Shown: one piece after another, positions 1 to 12,800 of the stretch
Layout: every line of letters begins with the position of its first letter
Position numbering within the stretch: the stretch's first letter is position 1
Assembly (NCBI GenBank): GCA_022414725.1
Contig: CM039464.1
Span: 18,009,654-18,073,653, forward strand
DNA from: Microglena sp. YARC
Taxonomy: Eukaryota > Chlorophyta > Chlorophyceae > Chlamydomonadales > Chlamydomonadaceae
DNA: 64,000 nt
Reading direction: 5' to 3'
Program-made: the position numbers and the translations under genes
The notes under the pieces: model-generated
The model's database searches: none
What the model was told of the DNA's origin: nothing
The model's input: only the letters and a program-made list of their open reading frames with translations

Positions 1-3000
1 TCAGCACAGTTGTCCTTAGTGTTAACAATACTGCAAAACCATAACACTGTCTGGCCATCCTCCACCAGCTCCTGGATATAGTGGATGGATGACATCAATG
101 TGCTTGTTGCGAGGGAGCAAAGCTGACAGTCATTGGCCCAGCTCAAGGGACCCCAAGTTGTCACCTGATCCCTGGTGACCAGTCACAAGGCAGCCCAGAT
201 CAATTCTCAACTGTTTTCAACCATTGCACGATCCCTGGGCAGTCTGAGACCCGGGCCTGATACTCCGCCTCACTGGAGCTAACAGCAACAGTGGGTTGCC
301 TTTTGCTCATCCAGTTCACAAGGCAGCCTCCAGCAAGCACAGCATAGCCAGTCTGAGATCTCCTGTCAGACCCATCATCAGCAAAGGATGAGTCACTAAA
401 AGACAGTAAAAGAGAAACCAGGGCTGTGAGTGTAAGTGAGGCCAGATGGGAATGTTCTCTCAAATACAAAAGCAAGCGCTTGGCTGCAGCCCACAGGGGG
501 GCAGTGGGTTTGAGCAGAAAACCTGGACAGGTAGCTCACAGCAAAAGAAAATCAGGCCTTGTGCAGGTAGCCAGGTACAGCAAAGCCTGCCCACAAGAGA
601 GAGGTACTGGCTGTTGAGGCCAGAGGTTCTCCAGGAGGATCAGTGACAGTGCACTTGGCCATGGGAACTGAAAACTTGGGCTTGTAGCAGCAGTGAGACC
701 AAACTGCTCCACCAGCTCAACATGTAGGAGTGCTGGGAGAGGTCGATTCTTAACACACCTGCCGTCAGAATCAAGTGTACAAGTCATGTCCAATGAAAGG
801 AACTGGACAGGTACACCCATTTCCTTGACTTCCCACCCAGCTGCTTCCATAGCCTTGATCAGCAAGGCATACCTATGCAGCTCACTAAAAGCACAGATAA
901 AGTCATCCACATAGGAATCAGGACATAGCTCCACCCACCAGTAGAACAGTCCCTCCTGAAATACAGAGCAGGTTCAGCTTTTCACATGGTAAAACCGTGG
1001 GCAACCAAAACCTGCTTTTACATCTTTGCTCCAAGCCCTTAGGTGCCTGCTTTAAAACCATACAGAAGATTTAATCAGCTTGCACACAAGGGAACATTGT
1101 CAGGGACCAAGTTCATGAAAGCCCTCAGGCTGGTAACAGAACAGGTCCAGACCAAGGTTCCAGCTTGGAGCATTCAAGAATGCAGTCTTGATGTCCAGCT
1201 GCCTCACAAACATTTTTCTATGAGTGAGTGGCAGCAAGGAGCACACGAAGACCTGCTTTTCAGAGGAGACGGGGGCATATACATATGGTAGTTCCAGCCA
1301 GGACGTTGCAGAAAACACGAACTACAAAACGAGCTTTAAAAACGCAAAGAACCATCAGCCCCATGTTTCTTGACAAATAATAACCATCTGCCAGATAGAA
1401 TCCTCTGCCTAGGAGTGGCTGTGGAGTGAGGACCCAAGTGCCATGAGCATTGGAGGGAGGCCATCTCATCCTTCATAGCCTGCAGCCAGAGATCTCTGTC
1501 AGGGTTGGTGAGAGAGTAGGTAATCATTGCAGCTTTATAAGAGAGTTCAGTAGAGGTAGAAATAAAAGCCCCCACGTACAAGCAGTGTACTTGTACATGG
1601 GCAAGGCGGGATATCAGCAGTATCAGCAGTAACCGGTAATAAAGCCCCCAGCGCAGCACTCATTGCGTGGTTGAACAAGGCCGGCCTCCTTTGCCTCTAA
1701 ATCGTCGAAGCCTGGGCTACACTGGAACACCCCAGCCATACGCTAGTATCTGACCCGGACCAGTGTTCGAGGTCATCACTCACATCATCCTGTGACGGCC
1801 ACATCGTCGCAATGCCTGGTCCGGTATAAACACCAGGTATAGCAGGGGGTGAAGTGATCAACAACTCCCGCGAGCTATCCGAATAGGTGGACGGGGTGGT
1901 GGCGACTAGTGGGCAGTGGACCTGTACTAGGTTCCACTATGACCCGATGGCTGTCTAATCCTACGACTTCACCGACGAAAATGTGGCGCAGAGGAAGGCC
2001 CGGCGACCCCTGAGATTCGAATAAATCTAGAGCTTGAAGGAACATCAGACTCCCCCTGGCCCAATGCCGCCGCACGCGATACAGCACCATCATTACCTGG
2101 CCTGGACGCATCGTCATCCCATTTGACCAGTAAAGCGGTCAACAATCGGGGTTGGTAAGGGCCCAGGACATTGTCAGTAGTATCAAAGCCCTTTACCGAT
2201 GATAGCGGCAGGGGTGCGAGAAAAATGCTGAGATCCATTCATAGGGAAAGAGCACAGGGATAGCAGTTTATAGCTAAACTGTTCAGAGAAGAGCACATCA
2301 CGACTCTCTACCTACCTGGCGCAACTTCGGAACCCAAAACAAAAGAACCCTTACTCACCAGAGAATACCCAACCAGTCTACCAGATAACGCCCTTTCGTC
2401 AAGCTTATTGCGCTTCTTCCCATTCACCTAAGGTAACATAGCATGGGCACCCCGAACACGCGCAATAAACGATACATCAGGTAGAACCCCAAAGAACAAC
2501 TCATAAGGAGTCTTGTCACCCCTGATTAGGCAGCCGGTTGCGTAGGTAACACGCGGCGAGGAAGGCATATGGCAGAAGGACTTAGTGAGCTTAGACTCCA
2601 AGGACCCCATTGTACCGTTCCACAGTCGCATTCTGCTGAGCAGTTGTAAGCCATGGACAATTCATGCACAGCACCAACCGATTCTAACCAAATCCTCGAA
2701 CCCACTTCACTATAAAAATCCCTTAGCCTTGTCAGACCTAAGACACTTGAAAACAAATCCATGCAGCTGAGTCATCCATCTGAGGATGGTAGTTTGAACT
2801 GCTAAGGGAGCTTCATCCCTGGTTCTCAAGCACAAGACCTCAGCATAGCCAGGAGTATTGGTCAGTGACCACTTATGACACTAGAACATAAAACTCCCCA
2901 CGCCAAGCCCTAATATTAAATGGCCCCATTGATGTCAAGTGAAGGCGTTGTAATGGGGCACGGATCCTAGTTTTGCTTTCTTTAGGAAAAGGGATACGTT

Positions 3001-3665
3001 TTCCCTTTGCCTCTGACAAGCATCACATGGATCTTAGACAGTCTTTGCACCTGTTGGAGAGTGAGGGGTAAGTTCTGAACCAAACCCTTCCTTACAAGGT
3101 TGTGCATGCATCATAGCCAGGGAGACCCAGCCGCCTATGCCACAACCATTCAACGGAGTGGTAGGGATCACAACTCCACCATCCTCATCAACATCAAGAG
3201 CAAAAGCTGGATTAATTTTCAGCACCATACAAACGGCCACGAGGGGTGTGACAAGGCCTACATGCAAACTTGTACACACCATCACTGGATTCAGGGAAAG
3301 ACCACAGAACAGAAGAGCCCTGTGTGGCAGTACAACTAAGACTATCAAAAGAAATCTTGCAGTTGTGAGCATGGGCAACAGCATTTACTGACATGAGGTT
3401 CACCGGACAGTGTGGGATGTAGGAGAACATTGGTTAAAGTGATTGGTGTTGGTAACCAATCACTACCTAACACAATAGAACCCTGACCCACAGACCGTTG
3501 AACCACACCATCACCAAATTTAAACTGCTGGCCCAGTCTCAGAAGCATGAAACACAAGTGAACAAAAGACATATCACCTGTGATTGACATCCCAGCTCCA
3601 GAATCAACATGCCAGACACCCTCAGACGGCTCGGGCTGCAGACATTTGAAAATTTCGCAGTGCAA
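1..3665 (-). pseudogene. Copia Pol polyprotein (protease-integrase-RT-RNase H), broken
   Basis: The protease active site reads HVDSGAGMSIT with Asp at about 3605-3603. Integrase-type sequence follows, with a Cys pair (DPCDACQRQREN) near 3030 and core-like segments between about 2900 and 2430. Reverse transcriptase is recognised by RQLDIKTAFLNA near 1200 and the catalytic YVDD box at 902-913. RNase H is seen as the copia signature SKRQPTVAVSSSEAEY near 270-300. The domains fall in different frames with stops between them, so no full polyprotein can be made. The RNase H tail and the 3' LTR lie outside the window. Confidence 0.85.
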
Positions 3666-3699
3666 GAGAAAAGGACAGAGCGTACCTCCTATTTCTTGT

Positions 3700-5774
3700 C
3701 CAAAGCATACCCATCAATCTGAGCCTGCATGGAGGCCAGCTGCGCGGGGAGTAAGCCACCTGGAAGGTGCCAAGGAGCCATGGGCACCGGGATTGGTATA
3801 ACCGGTGCACCAGGCTTGGTCTTACGCAGGTGCGGATGCTTCGTGAAACAGCGATCTCCGAGTGGGTCGTCTTGCTGAAGCATGGGCCCAAGTGCCAATC
3901 CAGACGCCGCTTGTTGGACCACCGGAACCCTGAGAACCAGATTCCCTGCCCACGCTGAATCGCAGCATTGGCAGGAACTGGGAGCGTCCTGGGGAGCGGA
4001 CCAACCAGGGTGCCTGGAGTCGGACACTGGGGAGAGCAATGTTCAAAATGTCGAGAACCTATATGCCTCCAGACAAGACCAGTAATCGACTGCCTGTCTG
4101 TTAGCCAACATCATACCGTACTGGATCCGCAGCGATTCAAATCGGATCAAACGGATCCCATTCACAATGGTTTCCATGGCGTGGCGCTGAGTGACAGGAT
4201 GTCCAGCACTGCGGAGGTCAGTGCACAGACTGCGAACCATGCGAAAGAAATCATCGACACGGTCCAGAAGGGCCATGTGCGCATTAGAAGTTCGATACGC
4301 ATTAGAGGGACTCTAAGAGGCAAGGGCATCAGACTGCGTCTTCCGGATATCCAAAAGGATATCCGAGGGGTGGCAAAGTCCTGGTATACCTTGACCATAT
4401 CGTCCAAACATCCATGTTCATTCGAGCATCATAGTTAAACACATGAGCTCCTGAACGTTCGAGAGGCAGTGCACTGAACCCCAACAGTGCAGGATCAAAC
4501 CGAGACTCACCATGAATGAGGGTATTAGACCCAGCTCCAATCGCAGAAGGACAGGAGCCAAGAACCTACGAATGTCCATGAAATACTCCGCAGCAAGACC
4601 AGCGTCAAGAGCGCGCTGGTCGTCTATGTTCCTAATCACAGGAATGGACCTCGCAACACTCATAAGCAGCTCGAAATCTGGGCTAACAGGGACACAGGGG
4701 ACAGGCACTCGCACAAACTGATAACCAAGCTTCTCGTGATCACTACGCCTCGTACCACCAAAGGAAACACCATGATCTGGGGGATACAGAATCCAGAAGT
4801 GACTGACCAAGAAAAGAACGACACGATGGATACCAAGCTCAAGAGAAAGCCATCACTCGGCGATGCCTCATCTTCACACTAACATTTGCCATTGTAGCCT
4901 GCATATCATGCCGACCGTTACAAAAGAGCGGTTCAAGACTCACCATCCCGTCGATCCTGGTTGATCAGGCGGTAGTCCCGCAAGTTCAAAGTCGGAGGAG
5001 ATCCACCAGTGAGCAGATGCTCCCATGATTCGCATGACCGCGTATTTATAGCATAGGAGAGGGCCAGGGGCAGGAGGCAGCTCCACCGGCGGAGGCGGAG
5101 GGGGTTCCAGGAAGGGCACCAGCAGCAGAGGTGCGTGCAGAGGAAACAGCAGCCTCGCGAGAGCGAGTGTGGTAGCCAGGGAGGCCACGCTCCATGGGGG
5201 GCAGATGCAGAGGAAAAAGAAGCAAAGCCCTTCAAGAAAGTGGGCTTAGCCACCTCCGGGTAAGCCGGGGGAACAGGCTCAAAGGGAGGCGCCGACGAAG
5301 GCTGAGGCTGATACACAGGCGAAAGCTCTCGATTAGGCATCTGTCTGATCAGCAGGCTCATACAGTGCCAGCGCGAAACAGCGGAAAGTCTCAAAGACAC
5401 GAGTGGCAGCAGCAGATGGAGTCACCGCCACCGAATCAGCACTCGTAGCACTCTTCAAGTCCTCCTCATCATCAGTAGTATAGTAGAGTAGTCTTCATCA
5501 TAATTGAAGGGGACGCAATGAGGCTGCGGGTCTGATGCACAACGATGATCTGTGTCTGTACACAACACAGCTGTCATCAGGACATCTCAACATCAGAGGA
5601 CAGGCGTCGAACATTAAGAGAAGGAACCGTAAAGTTGGAGGATTGATCGGGGGGGGGTTACTTCCTTGATGGCGGAAGGACCCACCTCTCCGGCAGCAGA
5701 GGCCGCTGGCGCGCAGTCGTCTAGCCAATCCAGAGGAACCTTCACCCCCGTTGGGAGGAATTCGGTCGCATCCA
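3700..5774 (-). pseudogene. Copia Gag-like region, frameshifted
   Basis: The reading frame opens at an ATG at about 5774 just inside the LTR and continues through several overlapping minus-strand frames. One Gag-like stretch lies at about 4276-4043, an alpha-helical segment of the UBN2/Gag type with hydrophobic residues spaced as in copia Gag. A proline-rich stretch lies near 5000-5150. I looked for a canonical CCHC zinc knuckle at 3900-4050 and did not find a clean one. Multiple frame changes make it non-functional as read. The assignment rests mostly on its position between the LTR and the protease. Confidence 0.55.
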
Positions 5775-5829
5775 TTGCTCACAATGACACTGCGGATCCA
5801 ACGAGCCCATGAAACACCATTAAGTTTGG

Positions 5830-6235
5830 TAAGTTCACAAAGCCGGCAGGTGAGGCCCTCGCGGAAGTTGCATTATCAAGCAGTGGTAGTGATGAGGTAG
5901 CCCAATAACCTATCAGCTTGAAATCACTCCGGTAGACAGTGGACAGTAGATTAAAGCAGCGGAACAGACGCACCAACATCTATACACGGAGACAAGGATA
6001 ACGTTACCAAACACAGGAGACCCATAAAGGGGCACCTGTGGTGGAAAGGAGGCGGAGACAGGGAACCTAACAGGGTACAGATCAGACCGGAGACGTAGGT
6101 GACAGGAAGCTGCCACTGAGTCATCTCAAGATGACTCAGTCCCACGGGAAGCTGGCTTGCAGGAGAGCCGATAGTTCTAAGGGAGTACATAAGTAGTCAC
6201 CAAGTCATAAAACGCGTGAGAGCACCGCTATAACA
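5830..6235 (-). repeat. 5' LTR of the copia element (inner boundary approximate)
   Basis: On the minus strand the LTR begins with TG at about 6235. A stretch of about 60 bases there (about 6171-6230) recurs almost unchanged at 22739-22800, and the downstream part resembles 31650-31915. The inner end is placed before the Gag start codon at 5774; I could not identify the primer binding site with certainty. Confidence 0.6.
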
Positions 6236-6263
6236 TGCTGATATACTCGGCCTTGATCCTTGA

Positions 6264-7340
6264 GTCTTTGACTGGCTCGTCGTATTTGTTGAAGCGAGAC
6301 TTCATTCGCATCAAGACGTTCGGCGGAAAGGGACTCCTCGGTCTCCTCGTCTACGGCTCCTCACCTCCTCCTCGCATCTCCTCCTCCCCCTGTCTCCTCT
6401 CCCCCTCCTCCTCCTCCTCCTCGGCTCCTCGGATCTTCCCCTCCTCCTCGCTCCCTACCCCTCCCTCTTCCCCCCCTCCCCTTCTGCTGCTGTCCTTGCG
6501 GACTTTGAGCGCAAGGAAATGCAGGGGCGTTATTGCTCTTGGCGCCTGATTGTCTGGACCTCTACTCGTTCCAAGGGTGGTCAGACAAACGACTTCTGAA
6601 GCTGTAAGTCATGTAGCCTTAAGCCTCTCACAACACGTATAAATCCGTGCGTGCCCAACACTCCGAGGGATCCTTTCCATTCGCCAAGACCCCCCCAACT
6701 GCGATTGCCGGCCATTCTTGACCCTGCTGCTAGTTGAAATTCACAGTCCCCTGCTGCCTTCGAATCCAGATCTGGTTCTGCAACTTTGCATCCACATGTG
6801 TAACAGTGCCAGCGCCATCTGCATTGCAGCCACTTGACCCCCTGCTGCTAGTTGAAATTCACAGTCTCCCCTTACGAACTCCAGATTGGTTCTACAACTT
6901 TGCATCCACATGTGTAACAGTGTGCAGCCCATCTGCATTGCTAGCACTTGTCCCCCTGCTGGTGTAAGACTGAGGATGAGGATGATTGATGAGCTGAGTG
7001 AGCTCAGCAGTGACAAGAGTGGATGAGTCCGATAGGGCACCCCATCTCCGATGACGATGAAGACATTGCTGGCATGCCTCCCCTGATGAATGACAACGAG
7101 TGGACCCTTTCCTTGAGGGACCTGTAGATGCTGCAGCTTATTCCAAGTAGTAGCTGTCTAGGAATTATTTTGTCAAAATAAATAAACTTCTGTTGTGAAT
7201 GCCAGATCTATTCCCAAGCTGGTGACATGTACATGACCAGGTTTTTTCAGCTCTGCTTTATGAAAGTTGACTGCAATGTGGCCTGCCAGTTTAAGTTAAA
7301 TAAAGTGATGAAGTAGCTTCGGCTATATATGAATTGGGGC
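6264..7340. repeat. Direct repeat copy A (~1.1 kb)
   Basis: This block starts with TGACTGGCTCGTCGTATTTG and ends near GTTAAATAAAGTGATGAAG. It matches 8475-9840 in the same order with many small indels. It contains a CT-rich tract at about 6355-6490, then shorter repeats of a motif containing CTCCAGAT.TGGTTCT.CAACTTTGCATCC. No coding region is supported. The two copies could be a segmental duplication or the long terminal repeats of a non-autonomous retroelement. Confidence 0.7.
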
Positions 7341-8474
7341 TGTTGTCAGGCACATTTTACAGTTAGGCTATAAAAAAATGGATGTATTACAACTCTCATT
7401 TCGTTTTTTGTAAAAATGCCCCCAAACTGTGACCTGAAAGTGGGCAAAAAACCGGAAGGTAAAAAACCGAAGTGCTGTTCAAAACCGGAGGTTTTTTGAA
7501 AAGGAACAAAAAAGTGCGGTATTAAAAGATTGCCAAAAAGTGGGCCGAAAGGGTAAAAAGAGAGTTTCCGGTATGGCCAGCAATCCCAGGAAGGCCATTG
7601 TCCTTACCCGTGGCAGCCCTAATCCCCTCAGCCTAAAACAGCCGCCGTCGCAATCTAACTTGATACGGTCAGATCTATGGTGTCAAGTACGCCCAGTCCT
7701 GATCTTCCAGTAGGCCCAGTAATTTCATGGGGAAACCGTCTCTATAGCTCAGTTGGGAGAGCGCAGGACTGAAGTTCAGTCATTAATCCTGAGGTCGTTG
7801 CTTCGATCCCGACTGGAGACACGTTTTTACAGGGTTGGGTACAGGGTCTAGGGTTTCTAGTTATAAATAATATCTAATTCGCTCAACCGAAATCTCACCC
7901 GACCAGCAGCCCTCAGGGTTAGACACAATCCGATCGGTATTCCGGTATTGGGGTATTTGATGGTCGGTATACTGGAGCCAAAAATTCCCAATGTCGGTTT
8001 GCCCGGAACTTTTCTCGGGAGTCCGTTCCGGTATGCACCGACCAAAGATCTGAGGGCGAGTTCCGGTCAGACCGACCGAAAAATTCGGCCAGGGTTTCCG
8101 GTATCCGACTCAGCTTTGTAGCTGAGTAGCTGTGTAGCTTTCATGGTGAGTGGTGCCATCGAGTTTCTGGACAGTTGAAACTTCGTCTTCCTTGACCTTC
8201 CCAACACCTGCCCTTATGGAAGAGGAAGATGAAAGCTCTTCCTCCCTTGTTAAACTTGCCCTGTTAGGCTCCACTCGCCACAGAAATTTGAACCGAAACC
8301 GTGAGTATTTTATAGCCTGCACACTCCATTTGCGCACTCTCAACGAGCTTCTCTGGAACCTCGCGTTTGTTGAAGCTACTTGGTGGTGCCGTTACCTCTT
8401 GCAGCAGCTTCAAGACCAAGGATCCTCGGTAGTGGGCCGGAGGGAGAACTTGATCCTCACGGCACGGGTGAGTC
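7341..8474. other. Unique spacer between the two direct repeats
   Basis: Apart from the tRNA gene, I see no supported gene here. Short runs such as AAAACCGGAGGTTTTTTG and repeated TCCGGTAT words occur near 7440-8110 but do not form a clear array. Confidence 0.5.
7738..7821 (+). tRNA. tRNA-Phe (GAA) with an 11-nt intron
   Basis: The cloverleaf can be drawn by eye. The 7-bp acceptor stem is 7738-7744 with 7814-7820 (one G-U). The D arm is 7747-7762. The 5-bp anticodon stem is CAGGA/TCCTG (7764-7768, 7787-7791), and the T arm is 7797-7813. The anticodon GAA is at 7771-7773. The 18-base anticodon loop needs an 11-base intron at 7775-7785, just after position 37, the canonical nuclear intron site. 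A TTTTT Pol III terminator follows at 7824-7828. The T stem has a C-C mismatch next to the loop, where G-C is almost invariant, so this may be a pseudogene or carry a consensus error. The intron position is also typical of tRNA-Tyr, but the anticodon is not. Confidence 0.8.
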
Positions 8475-9840
8475 TTGCACATGACTGGCTCGTCGTATTT
8501 TGTTGAAGCGAGACCTTCATCGCATTTCATCTTATTCATAGAGGAGTGGAAGCGTTCGGCTTTTAAAAGGAGGGAAGAGCCTCTTTCCTCTTTCGGGATA
8601 AGGTCTCCTCGGCTCCTCACCTCCTCCTCGCATCTCTTCCTCCCCCTTCTCCCCTCCTCCTCCTCGCTCGTACCACAGCTCCTCGGATCTTCCCCTCCTC
8701 CTCTCAATACGTTCGATTCCTATGTAACCCCTCCTCTTCCTTTTGGGTGCCCTCCCCCTTCTGCTGCTGTCCTTGCGGACTTCTGAGCGCAAGGAACTGC
8801 AGGCGTTATTGCTCTTTAGGCGGCCTGATTTTTGGTCATGGACTCAACTCGTTCCAAGGGTGGTTTATTCTAGCAGGGCTGCTGGTGGTGAACAACTTCT
8901 GAGGTAGGGATTTGATTGACTGTAAGTCATGACGTAGCCTGGTACCCAAACGTCGCGTGCATTCGCCAAGACCCCAACTGCATTGCCGGCCACTTGACCC
9001 CTGCCTGCAGTTGAAATTCACAGCTTCCAGTCCCCTCTTACCAACTTGCTGCTGCTTATGAGACCCTTACGAACTCCAGATCTGGTTCTGCAACTTTGCA
9101 TCCGCATGTTGGAATGTTTACAGTGGGCAGCCCATCTGCATTGCTAGCCACTTGAACCCCTGCTTGCTAGTTGGATTGCCAAATTCACAGTCCCCAACTG
9201 CTGCCTTACGAACTCCAGATCTGGTTCTGCAACTTTGCTATCCACATGTTAACAGTGCCTTTTTACCTTCCGGTTTTTTTGCATTCTTGCCCATTGCCAT
9301 TGCACTTGACCCCGAAAAAAACTGCTGCTCTGAAATTCACAGTCCCCTTACGAACTCCAGATATTCTGGTTCTACAACTTTGCATCCACATGTGTAACAC
9401 GTGGCAGCCCATCTGCATTGCTAGCCACTTGAGACACCCCTGCTGGTGTAATAGGATGAAGGATGATGATGAGCTGAGTGAGCTCAGCAGTGAGAGTGAT
9501 GAGTCCGATAGGGACCATCTCCGATGACGATGAAGACATTGAGCTGGCATGCCTCCCCTGATGAATTGACAACGAATGGACCTCTGTCCTCTTTTCCTTA
9601 GAGGGCACTGTAGATGCTTGCAGCTTCATTCAACTGCGCTAGTAGCGATCATACTCCTCCGTCTAGGAATTATATTGTCAAAATAAATAAACTTCTGTTT
9701 GTGAATGCCTGATCTATTCCCAAGCTGGTGACATGTACATGACCAGGTTCAGCTCTGCTTTATGAAAGTTGACTGCAATGTGGCCTGCCAGTTTAAGTTA
9801 AATAAGGTGATGAAGAGGAACACCCGACGCGCGGGTAGCT
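8475..9840. repeat. Direct repeat copy B (~1.35 kb)
   Basis: Second copy of the block at 6264-7340, in the same orientation. It is longer because of small insertions, including extra copies of the CTCCAGATCTGGTTCTGCAA-type motif. A CT-rich tract lies at about 8600-8770. No gene is supported. Confidence 0.7.
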
Positions 9841-9857
9841 TAGCTATATATGATATG

Positions 9858-12800
9858 GTATCCTAATGAGATGGGGTTGTGCGTGGGGTGGGTGTCCAGG
9901 TTGACTTTACTCAGTAAGGTTTGCTGGCTTGGGAACACGATGAAATCTCATCCGGCAGGCGCAGAAGGGGGAGGGGGGAAGGAGGAGGGTAGGACAGGAG
10001 GAGGAGACGAGAGCGGAGGAGGAGATGGGGAGAAGGGGAGGGGAAGAGGATGCGAGGGAAGGAGGTGAGGGAGCCGGGAGCGGAGAGCCGAACGGTAAGG
10101 CAGAAGGAAGTGAGAACGAGACAGAGGAGGACATGGGGTGTGCGTGTGGGTGTTCTTGAGTGAGGGGAGATTTTAGATAATGGAGCACAGTAAGGCCAGC
10201 TCATCACGGTGTATGATTGGTTTGGTGTTTCTGCTGCTTAGTCCTAATGAGATGGGTTTGATAATGCAAACTGTGCGTCTTACCCAACTTTAATGTGGGT
10301 CGTGTAGTTTACTCAGCGAGCCAGCGGCCTAAGGCCAGCTCATCACGGCTAGTCCTAATGAGATGGGGTACAAGACACAGAACCGTTGAGACCCGCGCCT
10401 GCGTTTTTAGTGTGTAGGTTTTATTAGTAAGGCTAGCTCATTCACGGCTAGTCCTAAGGAGATGGGGTTGTGCGTGTGTGGATGTAGGTTTACTCAGTAA
10501 GGCCAGCTCATCTCGGCTAGTCGTAATGAGATGGGGTTGTGCGTGTGGGTTGTGGTTTAATGTTTTGTGCGTGTGGATGTAGTTTACTCAGTAAGGCCAG
10601 CTCATACGGCTAGTCCTAATGAGATGGGGTTGTGCGTGTGATGTAGGTTTACTCAGTAGGCCAGCTCATCACGGCTAGTCCTAATGGATGGGGTTGTGCG
10701 TGTGGGTGATAGGTTTACTCAGTAAGGCCACCTCATCACGGCTATCTAATGGGGTGTGGCTGTGGTTAGGTTTAACTCAGTAGTCTAAGATAGGGTTGTG
10801 CGTGTGGGATGTAGGTTTACTCAGTAAGGCCGCTCATCACGGCTAGTCCTAATGAGATGGGGTTGTGCGTGTGGGTGTAGGTTTACTCAGTAAGGCCAGC
10901 TCATCACGGCTAGTCCGAAGCGAGATGGGGGGTTGTGCGTGTGGGTGTAGGTTTACTCAGTAAGGCCAGCTCATCACGGCTAGTCTAATGAGATGGGGTT
11001 GTGCGTGTGGGCGTAGGTTCTCATAAGGCCAGCTCATCACGGCTAGTCCTAATTAGATAGGGTTGTGTGTGTGGGTGTAGGTTTACTCAGTAAGGCCAGC
11101 TCATCACGGCTAGTCTAATGAGATGGGTTGTGCGTGTGGTGTATGTTTACTCAGTAAGGCCAGCTATCACGGCTAGTCTAATGAGATAGGGTTGTGCGTG
11201 TGGGATGTAGGTTTACTCAGTAAGGCCACCTCATCACGGCTAGTCCTAATGAGATCGGGTTGTGCGTGTGGGATGTAGGTTTACTCAGTAAGGCCAGCTC
11301 ATCACGCTAGTCCTAATGAGATGGGGTTGTGCGTGTGGGTGTAGGTTTACTCAGTAAGGCAGCTCATCACGGCTAGTCCGAAGGAAGATGGGGTTGTGCG
11401 TGTGGGTGTAGGTTTACTCAGTAAGGCCAGCTCATCACGGCTAGTCTAATGAGATGGGGTTGTGCGTGTGGGCGTAGGTTTACTCAGTAAGGCCAAGGCC
11501 AGCTCATCACGGCTTAGTCCTAATAGATTAGGGGTGTGTGTTGTGGGTTATAGTAGTTTACTCAGTAAGGCCAGCTCATCACGGCTAGTCCTAATGAGAT
11601 GGGGTTGTGCGTGTGGGTGTATGTTTACTCAGTAAGGCCAGCTCATCACGGCTAGTCCTAATGAGATAGGGTTGTGCGTGTGGGATGTAGGTTTACTCAG
11701 TAGGCCACCTCATCACGGCTAGTCCTAATGAGGATGGGGTTGTGCCGTGTGGATGTAGGGTTTACTCAGTAAGGAGGGGGACCACCTCATCACGTCTCAG
11801 TAGTCCGCTAATGAGATTGGGGTTGTGCTGTGTGGGTGTAGGTTAAAGAAAAAAAAAAAAAAAAACTTACAGTATGGTCCAGCTCAGCACGGCTAGTCCT
11901 AATGAGATGGGGTTGCGTGCGTGTTGGTGTAGGTTTTACTCAGTAAGGCTAGACTCATCACGGCTAGTCCTAATGAGCATGGGGTTGTGCGTAGTGGGGT
12001 GTAGGTTTTCTCAGATAATGCCGGCTCATCTCGGCTAGTCCTATGAGATGGGATTTGTGTGTGTGGGTGTAATTTTACTTAGTAAGGCCAGCTCATCACG
12101 GCTAGTCCTAATGAGATGGGGTTGTGTGTGTGGTGTATTGTTTACTCATAAGGCAGCTCATCACGGCTAGTCCTAATGAGATGGGGTTGTGCGTGTGGGT
12201 GTAGGTTTACTCAGTAAGGCCAGCTTCTCACGGCTAGTCCCTAATCATGAATGGGATTGTGCGTGTGGGTGTAGGTTTACTCAGTAAGGCCACCGCTCCA
12301 CGGCTAGTCCTTTAAAAAGATAGGGGTTGTGCGTGTGGCTATGTAGGTTTACTCAGTAAGGCCACTCATCACGGCTAGTCCTAATGAGATGGTTGTGCGT
12401 GTTGGTGTAAGGTTTACTCAGTTAAGCCAGCTCATCACGGCTATCCTAATGAGATGGGGTTGTGCGTGTGGTGTAGGTTTACTCAGTAAGGCCAGCTCAT
12501 TCATCACGGCTAGTCCTAAGGATATTAGGTTGTGTGTGCCTGTGGACGTAGGTTTACTCAGGTAAGGCAGCTCATCACGGCTAGTCCTAATGAGATGGGG
12601 TTGTGTGTGTGGGGGTGTAGGTTTACTCAGTAAGGCCAGCTCATCACGGCTAGTCCTAATGAGATGGGGTTTGTGCGTGTGGGATGTAGGTTTACTCAGT
12701 AAGGCCAGCTCATCACGGCTAGTCCTAATGAGATAGGGTTATGCGTGTGGGATGTAGGCCTCTTACTCAGTAAAGGCCAGCTCATCACGGCTAGTCCTAA

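Larger units (their letters stand above)
1..6235 (-). mobile_element. Degraded Ty1/copia LTR retrotransposon, 3' end beyond window
   Basis: Read on the minus strand, the segment gives in order an LTR (right side), a Gag-like region, protease, integrase, reverse transcriptase and RNase H. This protease-integrase-RT-RNase H order defines the copia superfamily. The coding sequence is broken into many short overlapping frames, so the copy is dead or the consensus carries many indels. The downstream LTR lies beyond position 1. LTR-like fragments related to the one at the right end recur at about 22.7 and 31.7 kb inside the virus-like block. Confidence 0.85.

Noticed and set aside
3900..4060. CCHC zinc knuckle of Gag
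   Set aside because: Cysteines occur but the C-x2-C-x4-H-x4-C spacing is not met in any single frame.
6235..6549. Ser/Pro-rich ORF in the CT-rich tract
   Set aside because: Low-complexity pyrimidine tract; the homologous copy at 8475-8786 does not keep the frame.
7738..7821. tRNA-Tyr (intron position is typical)
   Set aside because: The anticodon is GAA and the loop CTGAAG fits tRNA-Phe; a GTA anticodon is absent.
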